In this document: positions 27,255 to 35,464 of the stretch, piece by piece
Layout: the number at the start of each line of letters is the position of its first letter
Numbering within the stretch: the first letter of the stretch is position 1
DNA from: Zoogloea sp. 1C4
GTDB lineage: Bacteria; Pseudomonadota; Gammaproteobacteria; Burkholderiales; Rhodocyclaceae
Direction: 5' to 3'
DNA: 64,000 nucleotides
NCBI RefSeq assembly: GCF_009469605.1
Contig: NZ_SSXU01000008.1
Span: 122,233 to 186,232, forward strand
Notes under the pieces: generated by a model
What the model was told of the DNA's origin: nothing
Databases searched by the model: none
What the model saw: the letters and a program-made list of their open reading frames with translations, nothing else
Position numbers and translations under genes: made by a program

Positions 27255-28228
27255 TGCAGCTTCTGACCGACCTGTTCATTACGATCCAGGGCTGGCTGTT
27301 CGACACCTTCGTCCAGCCGGTGCTGTTTGCCCTGGGCCTCGCCAGCTACGTGGAAATGGGTTTCGAGGGCGTCGAGTTCGTTCTACTGGGTTGCATCGAA
27401 CTGGCGATCGCCTACGCCCTGATGCGCCCCCTCGAAGCCTGGTGGCCCGCCGAAAAATGGGCCGAACGCCGCGCCGTCAAGGTGGACATCATCTATTCGG
27501 TGCTTAATCGGATGGGCGTGATCCCGCTGGTGGTCTTCGTGCTGCTCGCCCCGGTTTTCATGGAGTTAGAGAGCTGGCTGCGCTTTCACGACGTCATCCC
27601 GCGCCAGCTCGAAGACTGGCTGCCCGGCCTCGACACCAAGCCGCTGGCAAGCTTCGTGATCTATCTGGTGATCCTCGACTTTGCCGAGTACTGGCGCCAT
27701 CGCCTGTCCCACACCTTTGGCTGGTGGTGGGCGCTGCACGGCATCCACCATTCGCAGCGGCAGATGTCGTTCTGGACCGACTCCCGCAACCATCTGCTCG
27801 ACGACGTGATCGCCGGCGTGTGGTTTGCCTGCCTGTCGCTGCTGATCGGTGTGCCGCCCGGGCACTTCATCGGCCTGCTGATCGCCCTTCGGCTGGTGGA
27901 GAACCTCTCTCACACCAACACCCGGCTGGATTTCGGCACGATCGGCGATTACCTGATCGTCGGCCCGCGCTACCACCGCTGGCACCACGCCATCGACCTG
28001 CCGGCCGATCCGCGCTTTCAGAAAGGCTGCAACTTTGCGATCCTGCTGCCGATCTGGGACATCCTTTTCGGCACGCTGTATCTCGAAAAAGGTCTGCCGC
28101 CCACCGGCATCCACGAGCAGAGCGCTGAAGAGATCGCCGCCCGCGACAACTTCTGGGCCCAGCAGAAACTGGGGCTGGTGTTGTTCTGGAAGGCCCTTAC
28201 GGGCCCGGCGAAATCCCGCTCAGCGTGA
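27251..28228 (+). CDS. Sterol desaturase/fatty acid hydroxylase superfamily membrane protein
   Basis: Integral membrane di-iron oxygenase candidate, 325 aa. ATGA overlap with the deacetylase sets the start at 27251. The eight-histidine signature is present: HRLSH (HxxxH), HGIHHS (HxxHH) and, after a helix pair, HTNTR and HRWHH (HxxHH). At least four membrane helices are visible around these motifs. Substrate could be a lipid or lipid-linked molecule; sterols are unlikely in this organism. It is the last gene of a three-gene unit and its end overlaps moeB convergently by 9 bp. Confidence 0.87.
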   Translation: MMQLLTDLFITIQGWLFDTFVQPVLFALGLASYVEMGFEGVEFVLLGCIELAIAYALMRPLEAWWPAEKWAERRAVKVDIIYSVLNRMGVIPLVVFVLLAPVFMELESWLRFHDVIPRQLEDWLPGLDTKPLASFVIYLVILDFAEYWRHRLSHTFGWWWALHGIHHSQRQMSFWTDSRNHLLDDVIAGVWFACLSLLIGVPPGHFIGLLIALRLVENLSHTNTRLDFGTIGDYLIVGPRYHRWHHAIDLPADPRFQKGCNFAILLPIWDILFGTLYLEKGLPPTGIHEQSAEEIAARDNFWAQQKLGLVLFWKALTGPAKSRSA

Positions 28229-28969
28229 CCCGCAAACCGGACAGGCCGGATCCCGCCCGAGGCGGATCGTCCGCCAGTCCGCCCCAAGGGCGTCGAGCAG
28301 CAGCAGACGCCCGACCATCGGCTCGCCGCAACCCGCCAGCAGCTTGAGCGCCTCGGCCGCCTGGATCGCCCCGACGATGCCGGTGATCGGCGCAAACACC
28401 CCCATGACCGCACAGCGCACCTCCTCCACATCCTCGCCCTCGGGGAAGAGACAGTGGTAGCAGGGGCTTTCGTCCTTGCGCAGATCGAACACGGACACCT
28501 GACCGTCAAAGCGCACCGCCGCACCCGAGACCAGCGGCTTGCGATGGGCAACACAAGCCCGGTTGATGGCGTGGCGCGTCGCAAAGTTGTCGGAACAATC
28601 CAGCACCACATCGGCGGCAGCCACCTCGGCATCCAGATCGGCGCCTTCGAGCCGGCTTGCCACCGGCACGACCCGAACCTCCGGATTGAGCCGCGCCAGG
28701 GTATCCCGGCCGGACTCGACCTTAAGCCGACCGACGCTCTCCTGCGAGTGCAGTATCTGGCGCTGCAGGTTGGTCAGATCCACCGTGTCGCCATCGGCCA
28801 GCACCAAGGTTCCGACCCCCGCAACCGCGAGATACATGGCGGCTGGCGAACCAAGGCCCCCTGCCCCGACCACCAGCACGCGGGCAGCCACGATGGCGTC
28901 CTGACCCTCGATACCGATCTGGGGCAACAGAATGTGGCGCGAATAGCGCAGCAGCTGATCGTCGTTCAT
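28220..28969 (-). CDS. moeB: MoeB/ThiF-family adenylyltransferase
   Basis: E1-like enzyme that adenylates the C-terminal glycine of MoaD (molybdopterin synthase) or ThiS. 249 aa. Starts with RYSRHILLPQIG, followed by the ATP site VLVVGAGGLGSPAAMYLA, DGDTVDLTNLQRQ, DCSDNFATRHAIN and the zinc pairs CYHC and CPVC. Sequence alone does not fully separate MoeB from ThiF, but proximity to ctpA is typical of betaproteobacterial moeB. It sits downstream of ctpA and an uncharacterised small gene. Confidence 0.92.
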   Translation of the reverse strand: MNDDQLLRYSRHILLPQIGIEGQDAIVAARVLVVGAGGLGSPAAMYLAVAGVGTLVLADGDTVDLTNLQRQILHSQESVGRLKVESGRDTLARLNPEVRVVPVASRLEGADLDAEVAAADVVLDCSDNFATRHAINRACVAHRKPLVSGAAVRFDGQVSVFDLRKDESPCYHCLFPEGEDVEEVRCAVMGVFAPITGIVGAIQAAEALKLLAGCGEPMVGRLLLLDALGADWRTIRLGRDPACPVCGSR

Positions 28970-29013
28970 GGAAATTAGAGCGTGAACCCAGGCCGCCCGC
29001 AGGCAGCCTCGGG

Positions 29014-29469
29014 TTACTTGAAGTCGCGCAGATCGGGCGGCGTATCGTCGTGATCGCCGTGGGGATGGTGGGCGTACGCCTGGATGTACACCTCGTGGGA
29101 CTGCTTGATCAGCCGCTCGGGCGACCGCAGGTTGTGCACCTGGGTCTCCTCGACGTAGTAAATCAGCGCCCGGTGAAGCCGGGTGAGCAGCGAGCGGTCG
29201 AGATGGAAGCCCGCGCCGATCAGCGCCTCGTCGAGCAGCTGGAGGGTGAAGTCGAGCACGTTGTAATGGACGAGCAGACTGAGCTCATCCCCGCCCTCTT
29301 CAACCTGCACGCCGCGCAGCGCCGCCAGCGACCGACGGGCCTGAACAACCTGACCCGGGGGAAAGGCCTTGAAGCGGATCTCCCGCGTCTTGGCGATCCC
29401 GCTGCCGGCGTGATGCGAGGCATGATCATGCTTGCGTCCGGCCAGCTTGTACGCAGTCTCCCGTCGCAT
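29014..29469 (-). CDS. Uncharacterised 151-aa protein with a HMA-like alpha/beta segment
   Basis: Soluble protein lying between ctpA and moeB on the same strand. The N-terminal about 30 residues are His-rich and basic (HDHASHH). The core (about 30-95) reads REIRFKAFPPGQVVQARRSLAALRGVQVEEGGDELSLLVHYNVLDFTLQLLDEAL, a beta-alpha-beta-beta-alpha order reminiscent of heavy-metal-associated domains but without a CxxC. The C-terminus has a His/Asp-rich cluster (AHHPHGDHDD), which could bind metal. No family recognised. Its length, codon use and placement support a real gene. Confidence 0.7.
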   Translation of the reverse strand: MRRETAYKLAGRKHDHASHHAGSGIAKTREIRFKAFPPGQVVQARRSLAALRGVQVEEGGDELSLLVHYNVLDFTLQLLDEALIGAGFHLDRSLLTRLHRALIYYVEETQVHNLRSPERLIKQSHEVYIQAYAHHPHGDHDDTPPDLRDFK

Positions 29470-29489
29470 ATCGCCCCCTGGCTCCTGGA

Positions 29490-30908
29490 TTATTTCGCGC
29501 TATTTTGGAGGATTTGCAGACCCTTGAGCAAATTCACCGCCTGGGCCAGCTGGTAGTCGTCCTTGCCGGCGATCTCGAACGGCGGCTTCATCTCGTCGTC
29601 CGCATCCTTCGGCTTGTCCTTGCCCTTCGACGCCGGATCCTTCTTGGGCACCATGGGCGCAGGATCGACCGGCTTCGGCGCGCTCACGTCGGCTTCCTTG
29701 CCGTTGCCCAGGTGGCGATCCAGATCGGCCTCGCGCAGACGCTCGCGGGACGAACCGCCCGGCGTTTCTTCGACGATGATGTCCGGCACGATGCCCTTGG
29801 CCTGGATCGACCGCCCGTTCGGCGTGAAGTAGCGCGCCGTGGTCAGCTTGATCGCCGCGTTGCTGTTGAGGGGCAGGATCGTCTGCACCGAGCCCTTGCC
29901 GAAGCTCTGGGTGCCCATCACCACCGCCCGCTTGTGATCCTGCAGCGCGCCAGCGACGATTTCGGAAGCCGACGCCGACCCGCCATTGACCAGCACCACC
30001 ATCGGCACGGTCTTGATCGACGCGGGAATTCCGCGGATGAAGTCGTCGCGGGAGCCGCGCAGGTAGTCTTCGGGCGACGCCACGTACTTGCGCTTCGCGT
30101 CGTCGGCACGCCCATCGGTGGACACCACCAGCGCGCCCGGCGGCAGGAAGGCTGCCGACACGCCAACGGCGCCATGCAGCAACCCGCCCGGATCGTTGCG
30201 CAGATCCAGCACGAGGCCCTTCAGATCGCCCTGCTTGACCAGTCGATCCAGATGCTGGGCCAGCGACGCCGCCGTCTGCTCCTGGAACTGCACCACGCGC
30301 ACATAACCGTAGCCAGGCTCGACAACCTTCGACTTGACGCTCTGGACCTTGATGACTTCACGCACCAGCGTCACGACGATCGGCTTGGCCTCGCCCTTGC
30401 GCATGATGGTGAGCACAATGTTGGTCTTGGGCTTGCCACGCATCCGCTTGACCGCATCGTTGAGGGCCATGCCCTTCACCGAGGTCTCGTCGAGCTTGAT
30501 GATCAGGTCGCCCGCCTTGATGCCCGCGCGGAAAGCCGGCGTATCCTCGATCGGGGAGATCACCTTGACGTAACCGTCCTCCGACCCGACCTCGATGCCC
30601 AGCCCGCCGAATTCGCCCTGGGTGCCAACCTGAAGCTCCTTGAAGGCCTCGGCGTCGAGATAGGCCGAATGGGGATCGAGGTTGGACAGCATCCCGCTGA
30701 TCGCATAGGTGATCAGCTTCTTGTCTTCGACCGGCTCGACGTAGCCCTGCTTGATGGCATTGAAGACGTCCGCCAGATTGCGCAGCTCTTCGACCGGAAG
30801 CGGGGACAGCGGCGACTTGTCCGCGTTGGCCGAGAAGTTGAGGCTGATCAGAACCCCGGCACACAGCCCGGTAAACACCAGACCAGCTTGTTGCAGTTTG
30901 CTGCGCAT
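29490..30908 (-). CDS. ctpA: C-terminal processing peptidase CtpA (S41 family)
   Basis: Periplasmic serine protease with a PDZ domain, acting on the C-termini of envelope proteins and, in relatives, murein hydrolases. The open frame reaches 31151, but the start at 30908 gives a proper signal anchor (about 7-27) with a GGAG site, 472 aa. Order: N-terminal helical region, PDZ (about 100-185, GGLGIEV...IKAGDLIIKLD), S41 core with catalytic Ser in NGGSASASEIVAGAL and Lys in FGKGSVQ, and a charged Pro/Lys/Asp C-tail. Confidence 0.95.
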   Translation of the reverse strand: MRSKLQQAGLVFTGLCAGVLISLNFSANADKSPLSPLPVEELRNLADVFNAIKQGYVEPVEDKKLITYAISGMLSNLDPHSAYLDAEAFKELQVGTQGEFGGLGIEVGSEDGYVKVISPIEDTPAFRAGIKAGDLIIKLDETSVKGMALNDAVKRMRGKPKTNIVLTIMRKGEAKPIVVTLVREVIKVQSVKSKVVEPGYGYVRVVQFQEQTAASLAQHLDRLVKQGDLKGLVLDLRNDPGGLLHGAVGVSAAFLPPGALVVSTDGRADDAKRKYVASPEDYLRGSRDDFIRGIPASIKTVPMVVLVNGGSASASEIVAGALQDHKRAVVMGTQSFGKGSVQTILPLNSNAAIKLTTARYFTPNGRSIQAKGIVPDIIVEETPGGSSRERLREADLDRHLGNGKEADVSAPKPVDPAPMVPKKDPASKGKDKPKDADDEMKPPFEIAGKDDYQLAQAVNLLKGLQILQNSAK

Positions 30909-31154
30909 AAAGTCTCCGTCGCGGCGTTGAACGCCTGGCCTGTCTCGATCAGGCCGTACTACCCGAAAACGGGCTGAATTCCATGATTGGCAGGAAGTAT
31001 AAACCGGAAATCCGCCAGCCCAATCGGGCACAAACGCGCACATCTGCACACGGCCCAAATAGACGCTTCGTGACGGAATCAACGCTTCCCACCGTTGTTG
31101 CCCGCCGCCCACCGGCCCTGGCCGACCGGGCCATCCGCACCAGTGGTGCAAAAA

Positions 31155-31177
31155 ATGCTATTTTATAATATTGACTC
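31155..31177 (+). promoter_or_regulatory. TATAAT promoter element inside an AT-rich quasi-palindrome (probable ArsR operator)
   Basis: TATTTTATAATA (31159-31170) is palindromic at 5 of 6 positions and contains a perfect -10, TATAAT (31164-31169). It lies between the divergent ctpA and arsR-type genes. ArsR repressors of the BigR group bind AT-rich palindromes overlapping their own -10, so this is the likely autoregulatory site. Confidence 0.5.
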
Positions 31178-31196
31178 GCGCCTACCCGAATCGTTC

Positions 31197-31514
31197 GTGA
31201 AGACAACCACCGCCGAACTCATCGCCAACCAGGAGCACATCGAGACCGCGGCTCGGGCCTTGAAAGCCATAGCCCATCCCCTGCGCCTGAAGATCCTGTG
31301 CGTCATCGGCAGCGAGGAAGCCTGTGTCCAGGACATCGTGGATGCCGTCGGCACCTCCCAGAGCAACATCTCCCAGCACCTCGCCATCCTGCGCGACAAG
31401 GAAGTGCTGCTCACCCGAAAGGATGCCAACCGGGTATTCTATCGCGTGGGCGATCCACGCACGCTCCAGCTCATCGCAATGATGCGTGAAGTGTTCTGCG
31501 GCGAAGACTCGTAA
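31197..31514 (+). CDS. ArsR-family regulator, SqrR/BigR-like persulfide sensor
   Basis: Winged-helix repressor, 105 aa from the GTG at 31197. An in-frame ATG at 31155 lies upstream of the TATAAT box, so it cannot be the start if that promoter is used. The recognition helix is TSQSNISQHLAILRD. Metal-binding ELCVCDL is absent. Instead Cys35 (LKILC) and Cys101 (VFC) sit 66 residues apart, exactly as C41/C107 of SqrR and C42/C108 of BigR, which sense sulfane sulfur. The next genes are rhodanese and glutaredoxin, so it probably derepresses sulfide/persulfide handling. Cys43 is extra. Confidence 0.85.
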   Translation: MKTTTAELIANQEHIETAARALKAIAHPLRLKILCVIGSEEACVQDIVDAVGTSQSNISQHLAILRDKEVLLTRKDANRVFYRVGDPRTLQLIAMMREVFCGEDS

Positions 31515-31552
31515 TATCCCGTCCCTTTTCCCTCAGCCCCGGAGTTTGTTTC

Positions 31553-31963
31553 GTGGAATTCATCCAGCAAAACTGGTATTGGGCAGCGCTCGCTGCCGTC
31601 AGCGGCGTGATGCTCGTCATCACTTCGCTGCGTGGCGGCCGTGGCATCAGCCCCGCTCAGGCCACCGCCCTCATCAACCGTGAAGACGCCCTCGTCGTTG
31701 ACGTGCGCGAAGCCGCCGAGTTCACCGCCGGCCACCTGCTCAACGCCCGCCACATCCCCCTGGGCGAACTCCAGAAGCGCATCGGCGAGCTCGATAAGTT
31801 CAAGGACAAGCCTGTTATCCTCAACTGCCAGAGCGGCGGTCGCTCGTCCAGCGCGTGCGCCATCCTCGCCAAAGCCGGCTTCAGCAACGTCCACAACTTG
31901 GAGGGCGGCATCGAAGCCTGGGTGCAGGCCGGCATGCCGATCAGCCGTCAGAAGAAGAAGTGA
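31553..31963 (+). CDS. Membrane-anchored rhodanese-like sulfurtransferase
   Basis: 136-aa protein with one N-terminal membrane helix (about 8-25) and a rhodanese domain (about 33-130). The active-site loop is NCQSGGRSSS with Cys92 as persulfide carrier, a six-residue loop as in thiosulfate/persulfide sulfurtransferases; DVREAAEFTAGHL and GGIEAWVQAGMP are the other hallmarks. It lies 38 bp after the persulfide-sensor-like ArsR gene and 2 bp before grxC, so the three probably form a sulfur-stress operon leading into secB. Confidence 0.93.
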   Translation: MEFIQQNWYWAALAAVSGVMLVITSLRGGRGISPAQATALINREDALVVDVREAAEFTAGHLLNARHIPLGELQKRIGELDKFKDKPVILNCQSGGRSSSACAILAKAGFSNVHNLEGGIEAWVQAGMPISRQKKK

Positions 31964-31965
31964 CC

Positions 31966-32235
31966 ATGCAACCCAAAATCCTGATGTACTCAACCGCCGT
32001 CTGCCCCTACTGCGTCCGCGCCGAAGGCCTGCTGCGTCGCAAGGGCGTCACCGAGATCGAGAAGGTCCGCATCGACACCGACCCGGAGCGCCGTGACGAG
32101 ATGATGGCCCGCACTGGCCGCCGCACCGTGCCGCAGATCTACATCGGCGATTACCACGTGGGCGGCTGCGACGACCTCTTCGCCCTCGACCACGACGGCA
32201 AGCTCGACGCCCTGCTCAAGGGCGAAGCCGCCTGA
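31966..32235 (+). CDS. grxC: Glutaredoxin 3
   Basis: 89-aa thiol-disulfide oxidoreductase with the CPYC active site (Cys13, Cys16), TVPQIYIGDYHVGG (cis-Pro and glutathione-binding segment) and a DDLFALDHDGKLDALL C-terminal helix. ATG at 31966 follows the rhodanese stop by 2 bp, implying co-translation. GrxC next to secB is a conserved proteobacterial arrangement. Confidence 0.96.
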   Translation: MQPKILMYSTAVCPYCVRAEGLLRRKGVTEIEKVRIDTDPERRDEMMARTGRRTVPQIYIGDYHVGGCDDLFALDHDGKLDALLKGEAA

Positions 32236-32277
32236 CCCAACCAACAAAATCCTGATTTCTCAACCGGAAAGACCACC

Positions 32278-32733
32278 ATGTCCGAAAACGCCCAACCCGT
32301 CTTCTCCATCGAAAAGCTCTACGTCAAGGATCTGTCCCTCGAGGTGCCGAACGCACCGCAGATCTACCTCGAGCGCGAAGCCCCCCAGATCAACGTCCAG
32401 CTGCGCACCGAAGGCAACGGCATCGACGAAGGCGTGTTCGAAGTCACCCTGACCGTCACCGTGACCGCCCAGCTGCCCGAAGACAAGACCGTCTTCCTGG
32501 TCGAAGTCGCCCAGTGCGGCATCTTCCAGATCCGCAACGTGCCGCAGGAAGACCTGGAACCGATCATGATGATCGGCTGCGCCAACATCCTCTTCCCGTA
32601 CGCCCGCGAGGCCGTCTCCGACGCCGTGACCCGCGCCGGCTTCCAGCCCGTACTGCTCGCCCCGGTCAACTTCGAGGCCCTGTTCCAGCAGAACCGCCAG
32701 CAGGCCCCGGGTACCGACGTTCCGGTCCAGTAA
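32278..32733 (+). CDS. secB: Protein-export chaperone SecB
   Basis: Tetrameric cytoplasmic chaperone that keeps preproteins unfolded and delivers them to SecA. 151 aa. Family blocks: FSIEKLYVKDLSLEVPNAP, EVTLTVTVTAQ, FLVEVAQCGIFQIRNV, ILFPYAREAVSDAVTRAGFQPVLLAPVNFEALF. The C-terminal tail is short and polar. It is followed with a one-base overlap (TAATG) by an SH3-domain protein and then gpsA, the usual grxC-secB-gpsA neighbourhood with one insertion. Confidence 0.98.
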   Translation: MSENAQPVFSIEKLYVKDLSLEVPNAPQIYLEREAPQINVQLRTEGNGIDEGVFEVTLTVTVTAQLPEDKTVFLVEVAQCGIFQIRNVPQEDLEPIMMIGCANILFPYAREAVSDAVTRAGFQPVLLAPVNFEALFQQNRQQAPGTDVPVQ

Positions 32734-33191
32734 TGACGATGCGCCGCCGCACCACTGCGGCGCTGCTCGCCCTGTCGCTCGCCTTCGCGGCGGCAGGCGC
32801 GAGCGCCGCCTCGGATTTCCGCTCCCTCGCCGAGCCGGCCATCCTTTACGATGCGCCGTCCAAGCAAGGCAAGCCGCTGTTCGTGATCCAGCGCTACACG
32901 CCCGTCGAGATGGTCGTGAACATCGACCGCTGGGTGAAGGTCCGCGAGCCCGCCGGAAGCCTGCTGTGGCTCGAACGCCGCCAGCTTTCCGACAAGCGCA
33001 CCGTGATCGTCACCGCTGCCCGCGCCGAGATCCGCCAGAAGCCCGACACCGGCGCCACCGTCGTCTTCGAGGCTGCGAAGGATGTGGTCCTCGAGCTCGG
33101 CGACAAGCCGCCCGCCGATGGCTGGGTCGGCGTCCGCCATCGCGATGGCAGCAGCGGATTCATCCGCATCAACCAGGTCTGGGGTCTGTAA
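32733..33191 (+). CDS. Exported SH3-domain protein
   Basis: 152-aa periplasmic protein with signal peptide ending ASA near residue 25. Two bacterial SH3-like repeats are visible: [49 protein letters not shown] and [26 protein letters not shown]...[23 protein letters not shown]. Such domains usually bind peptidoglycan or partner proteins. It sits between secB and gpsA, 4 bp before the latter. Specific role unknown. Confidence 0.88.
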   Translation: MTMRRRTTAALLALSLAFAAAGASAASDFRSLAEPAILYDAPSKQGKPLFVIQRYTPVEMVVNIDRWVKVREPAGSLLWLERRQLSDKRTVIVTAARAEIRQKPDTGATVVFEAAKDVVLELGDKPPADGWVGVRHRDGSSGFIRINQVWGL

Positions 33192-33195
33192 GCCG

Positions 33196-34176
33196 ATGCG
33201 CATCGCCGTCTTTGGCGCAGGGGCCTGGGGAACCGCCCTCGCCCTCGCCTTCGCCCGTGGTCATCAGGTCGTGCTGTGGAGCCGCGAATCCGCCGAGATC
33301 GCCGCGCTGCGTGCCGACGGTGAGAACCGCCGCTACCTGCCGGGCATTCCGCTACCGGCCGAGATTGAGCTCACCGACGGCCTGCCCGAAGCCGCGAAGG
33401 CCGATCTGCACCTCGTCGTCACGCCCCTCGCCGGCCTGCGCGCCACCGCCCGCGCCCTCCGCGCCGCGGCGCCGGGCACCCCGCTGCTGTGGGCCTGCAA
33501 GGGCCTTGAAGCCGGCACCGCCAAGCTCCCGCACCAGATCGTCGCCGAAGAGCTCGGCGAAGACGCACCCTGCGGCGTGCTCACCGGGCCGAGCTTTGCC
33601 GCCGAAGTGGCCAAAGGCCTGCCCGCGGCAGTGACCGTCGCTGCCCGCGACATCGATTTTGCCCGCCATTGGGTGCAAGCCCTGCACAACAACCGCCTGC
33701 GCCTCTACGCCAACGACGACCTCGTCGGCGCCGAAGTGGGCGGCGCGGTCAAGAACGTGATGGCGATCGCCGCCGGCGTCGCCGACGGCATGGGCTTCGG
33801 GCTCAATGCCCGCGCCGCGCTCATCACCCGCGGCCTCGCCGAGATCACCCGCCTGGGTGTCGAACTGGGCGCCCGTCGCGACACCTTCATGGGGCTTGCC
33901 GGCCTGGGCGATCTGGTCCTCACCTGCACAGGCGACCTGTCGCGCAACCGCCGCGTCGGCCTGATGCTCGCCGAGGGCAAGACGCTCCCCGACATCCTCG
34001 CTGCCCTGGGCCATGTGGCCGAAGGCGTCAGCACCACCCACGAAGTCGCTGCCCTGGCCGGCCGGTTGGGCGTCGACATGCCGATCACGCTGGCCGTCGA
34101 CGGCGTGCTCAACGGCACCGTTTCGGCCCGTGATGCGGTCGAGCAGCTTCTCGCCCGCGATCCCAAGCAGGAATAA
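33196..34176 (+). CDS. gpsA: NAD(P)H-dependent glycerol-3-phosphate dehydrogenase
   Basis: Makes sn-glycerol 3-phosphate for phospholipid synthesis. 326 aa. N-terminal Rossmann motif [14 protein letters not shown], substrate-site region [19 protein letters not shown], catalytic Lys in [16 protein letters not shown], and C-terminal [23 protein letters not shown]. Start at 33196 follows the SH3-gene stop by 4 bp. Convergent with trmL, only 2 bp apart. Confidence 0.97.
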   Translation: MRIAVFGAGAWGTALALAFARGHQVVLWSRESAEIAALRADGENRRYLPGIPLPAEIELTDGLPEAAKADLHLVVTPLAGLRATARALRAAAPGTPLLWACKGLEAGTAKLPHQIVAEELGEDAPCGVLTGPSFAAEVAKGLPAAVTVAARDIDFARHWVQALHNNRLRLYANDDLVGAEVGGAVKNVMAIAAGVADGMGFGLNARAALITRGLAEITRLGVELGARRDTFMGLAGLGDLVLTCTGDLSRNRRVGLMLAEGKTLPDILAALGHVAEGVSTTHEVAALAGRLGVDMPITLAVDGVLNGTVSARDAVEQLLARDPKQE

Positions 34177-34178
34177 AC

Positions 34179-34643
34179 CTAGCCGCCGCCGGCAAAGCCC
34201 GACTGGCGCCAGGCTTCATAGACCACCACCGCAGCCGCATTCGACAGATTGAGGCTGCGGTTGCCTGGCCGCATCGGAATGCGCAGCCGACGCTCGTCGC
34301 CGAATTCCGTGTGGAACTCCGGCGGCAGGCCGCGGGATTCCGACCCGAAGACGAACACATCCCCAGGCTGGAAGGCCACCTCCGCGTAATTTCGCCCGCC
34401 ATGGGACGTCAGCGCGAAGATGCGCTGCCCCTCAAAGCCGGCCCGACAACTGGGCCAGTCTTCATGCACCGTCACCACCGCCATGTCCCGGTAATCCAGG
34501 CCGGCGCGGATCAGCTGCTTTTCTTCAAGCGTGAAACCCAGCGGTTTGACGAGGTGCAGCCGGGCGCCCGAATTGGCACACATGCGCATGATGTTGCCGG
34601 TGTTCGGAGGAATCTCCGGCTGATGTAGGACGACATGGAACAT
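34179..34643 (-). CDS. trmL: tRNA (cytidine/uridine-34 2'-O)-methyltransferase TrmL
   Basis: SPOUT-fold RNA methyltransferase (154 aa) modifying the wobble base of certain tRNA-Leu. Knot motifs are PEIPPNTGNIMRMCA at the N-terminus, FVFGSESRGLP, and the C-terminal IPMRPGNRSLNLSNAAAVVVYEAWRQ. Length and motifs are typical. It lies 33 bp downstream of comF on the same strand. Confidence 0.96.
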   Translation of the reverse strand: MFHVVLHQPEIPPNTGNIMRMCANSGARLHLVKPLGFTLEEKQLIRAGLDYRDMAVVTVHEDWPSCRAGFEGQRIFALTSHGGRNYAEVAFQPGDVFVFGSESRGLPPEFHTEFGDERRLRIPMRPGNRSLNLSNAAAVVVYEAWRQSGFAGGG

Positions 34644-34676
34644 GGGCGCGGATTGTGCACGCCCATCTCCGCCCGA

Positions 34677-35399
34677 TCAAGCCGGCGCGGGCGTGCGCGC
34701 CACCACCCGGTTCTCGACCCGCTCGGCACCCGCCGCCTTCAGCGCCCGGGCAAACTCAGCCAGCGTCGCGCCAGTGGTCATCACGTCATCGACCACCACC
34801 ACCCGCATCCCCGCCAACGACGCGGTCACCCGGAAGGCCCCGCGAATGTTCGCGACCCGCGCCTTCCAGGGCAGGCTCGCCTGGGGCGAGGTATCGAGAT
34901 CGCGCACCACGCCATCCAGCAGCACCGGCAACCCCCAACGCTGCGCCAGCGGACGGGCCAGCTCGGCGGCCTGATTGAAGCCGCGCGCCTTCAGCCGCGC
35001 CGGGTGAAGCGGCATCGGCAAAACAATGTCAGCCTCGGGAACCGGCGCGGCGGCCATCAGGTCGATAAACAACCTCGACGTACTCAGCCGATGGCCGTAC
35101 TTGAGCGCCTGAATCAATCGATCCACCGGAAAGCCGTAATCGAGCACCGCCCAGGTGGCATCGAATGGCGGCGCATCGCGCAGGCAGGCGCCGCAGATTT
35201 CGCCCAGCGGCTGGCCGATGGCGCACACCAGACAGCGCGCGTCGCCCTTTCCGGGCAGCTCGGCAAGGCAGGCAGCGCACAGCACGTCGCTCCCGCTGGC
35301 TGCGCCGCAGGCAAAGCATTGCTGGGGAAAAATCGCCGTCGCCACGGCATTCCGTGCGACAGCCGGCCATCCACGTTGGCCAGGCGCTTGATTTGACAA
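34677..35399 (-). CDS. comF: ComF family phosphoribosyltransferase-fold protein
   Basis: Involved in natural transformation in competent bacteria (ssDNA handling), though exact chemistry is uncertain. 240 aa from a TTG start at 35399; an internal GTG about 19 codons later is an alternative. N-terminal Cys-rich zinc element (CFACG...CAAC...CLVC...CGAC) and C-terminal PRTase motif VVVVDDVMTTGATLAE. KARGFNQAAELARPLA is also typical. Divergent from bioB across a 65-bp gap, a common neighbour pair in betaproteobacteria. Confidence 0.92.
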   Translation of the reverse strand: MSNQAPGQRGWPAVARNAVATAIFPQQCFACGAASGSDVLCAACLAELPGKGDARCLVCAIGQPLGEICGACLRDAPPFDATWAVLDYGFPVDRLIQALKYGHRLSTSRLFIDLMAAAPVPEADIVLPMPLHPARLKARGFNQAAELARPLAQRWGLPVLLDGVVRDLDTSPQASLPWKARVANIRGAFRVTASLAGMRVVVVDDVMTTGATLAEFARALKAAGAERVENRVVARTPAPA

Positions 35400-35464
35400 A
35401 TCCAGACCCCTTCGGGGAAACTAAAAGGCTTCGTAATTTTGAATTACAGCCAAAATAAGGGTTC

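Noticed and set aside
35400..35464. BirA operator between comF and bioB
   Set aside because: No TTGTAAACC-like half sites; only a short CCCCTTCGGGG hairpin and AT-rich bases.
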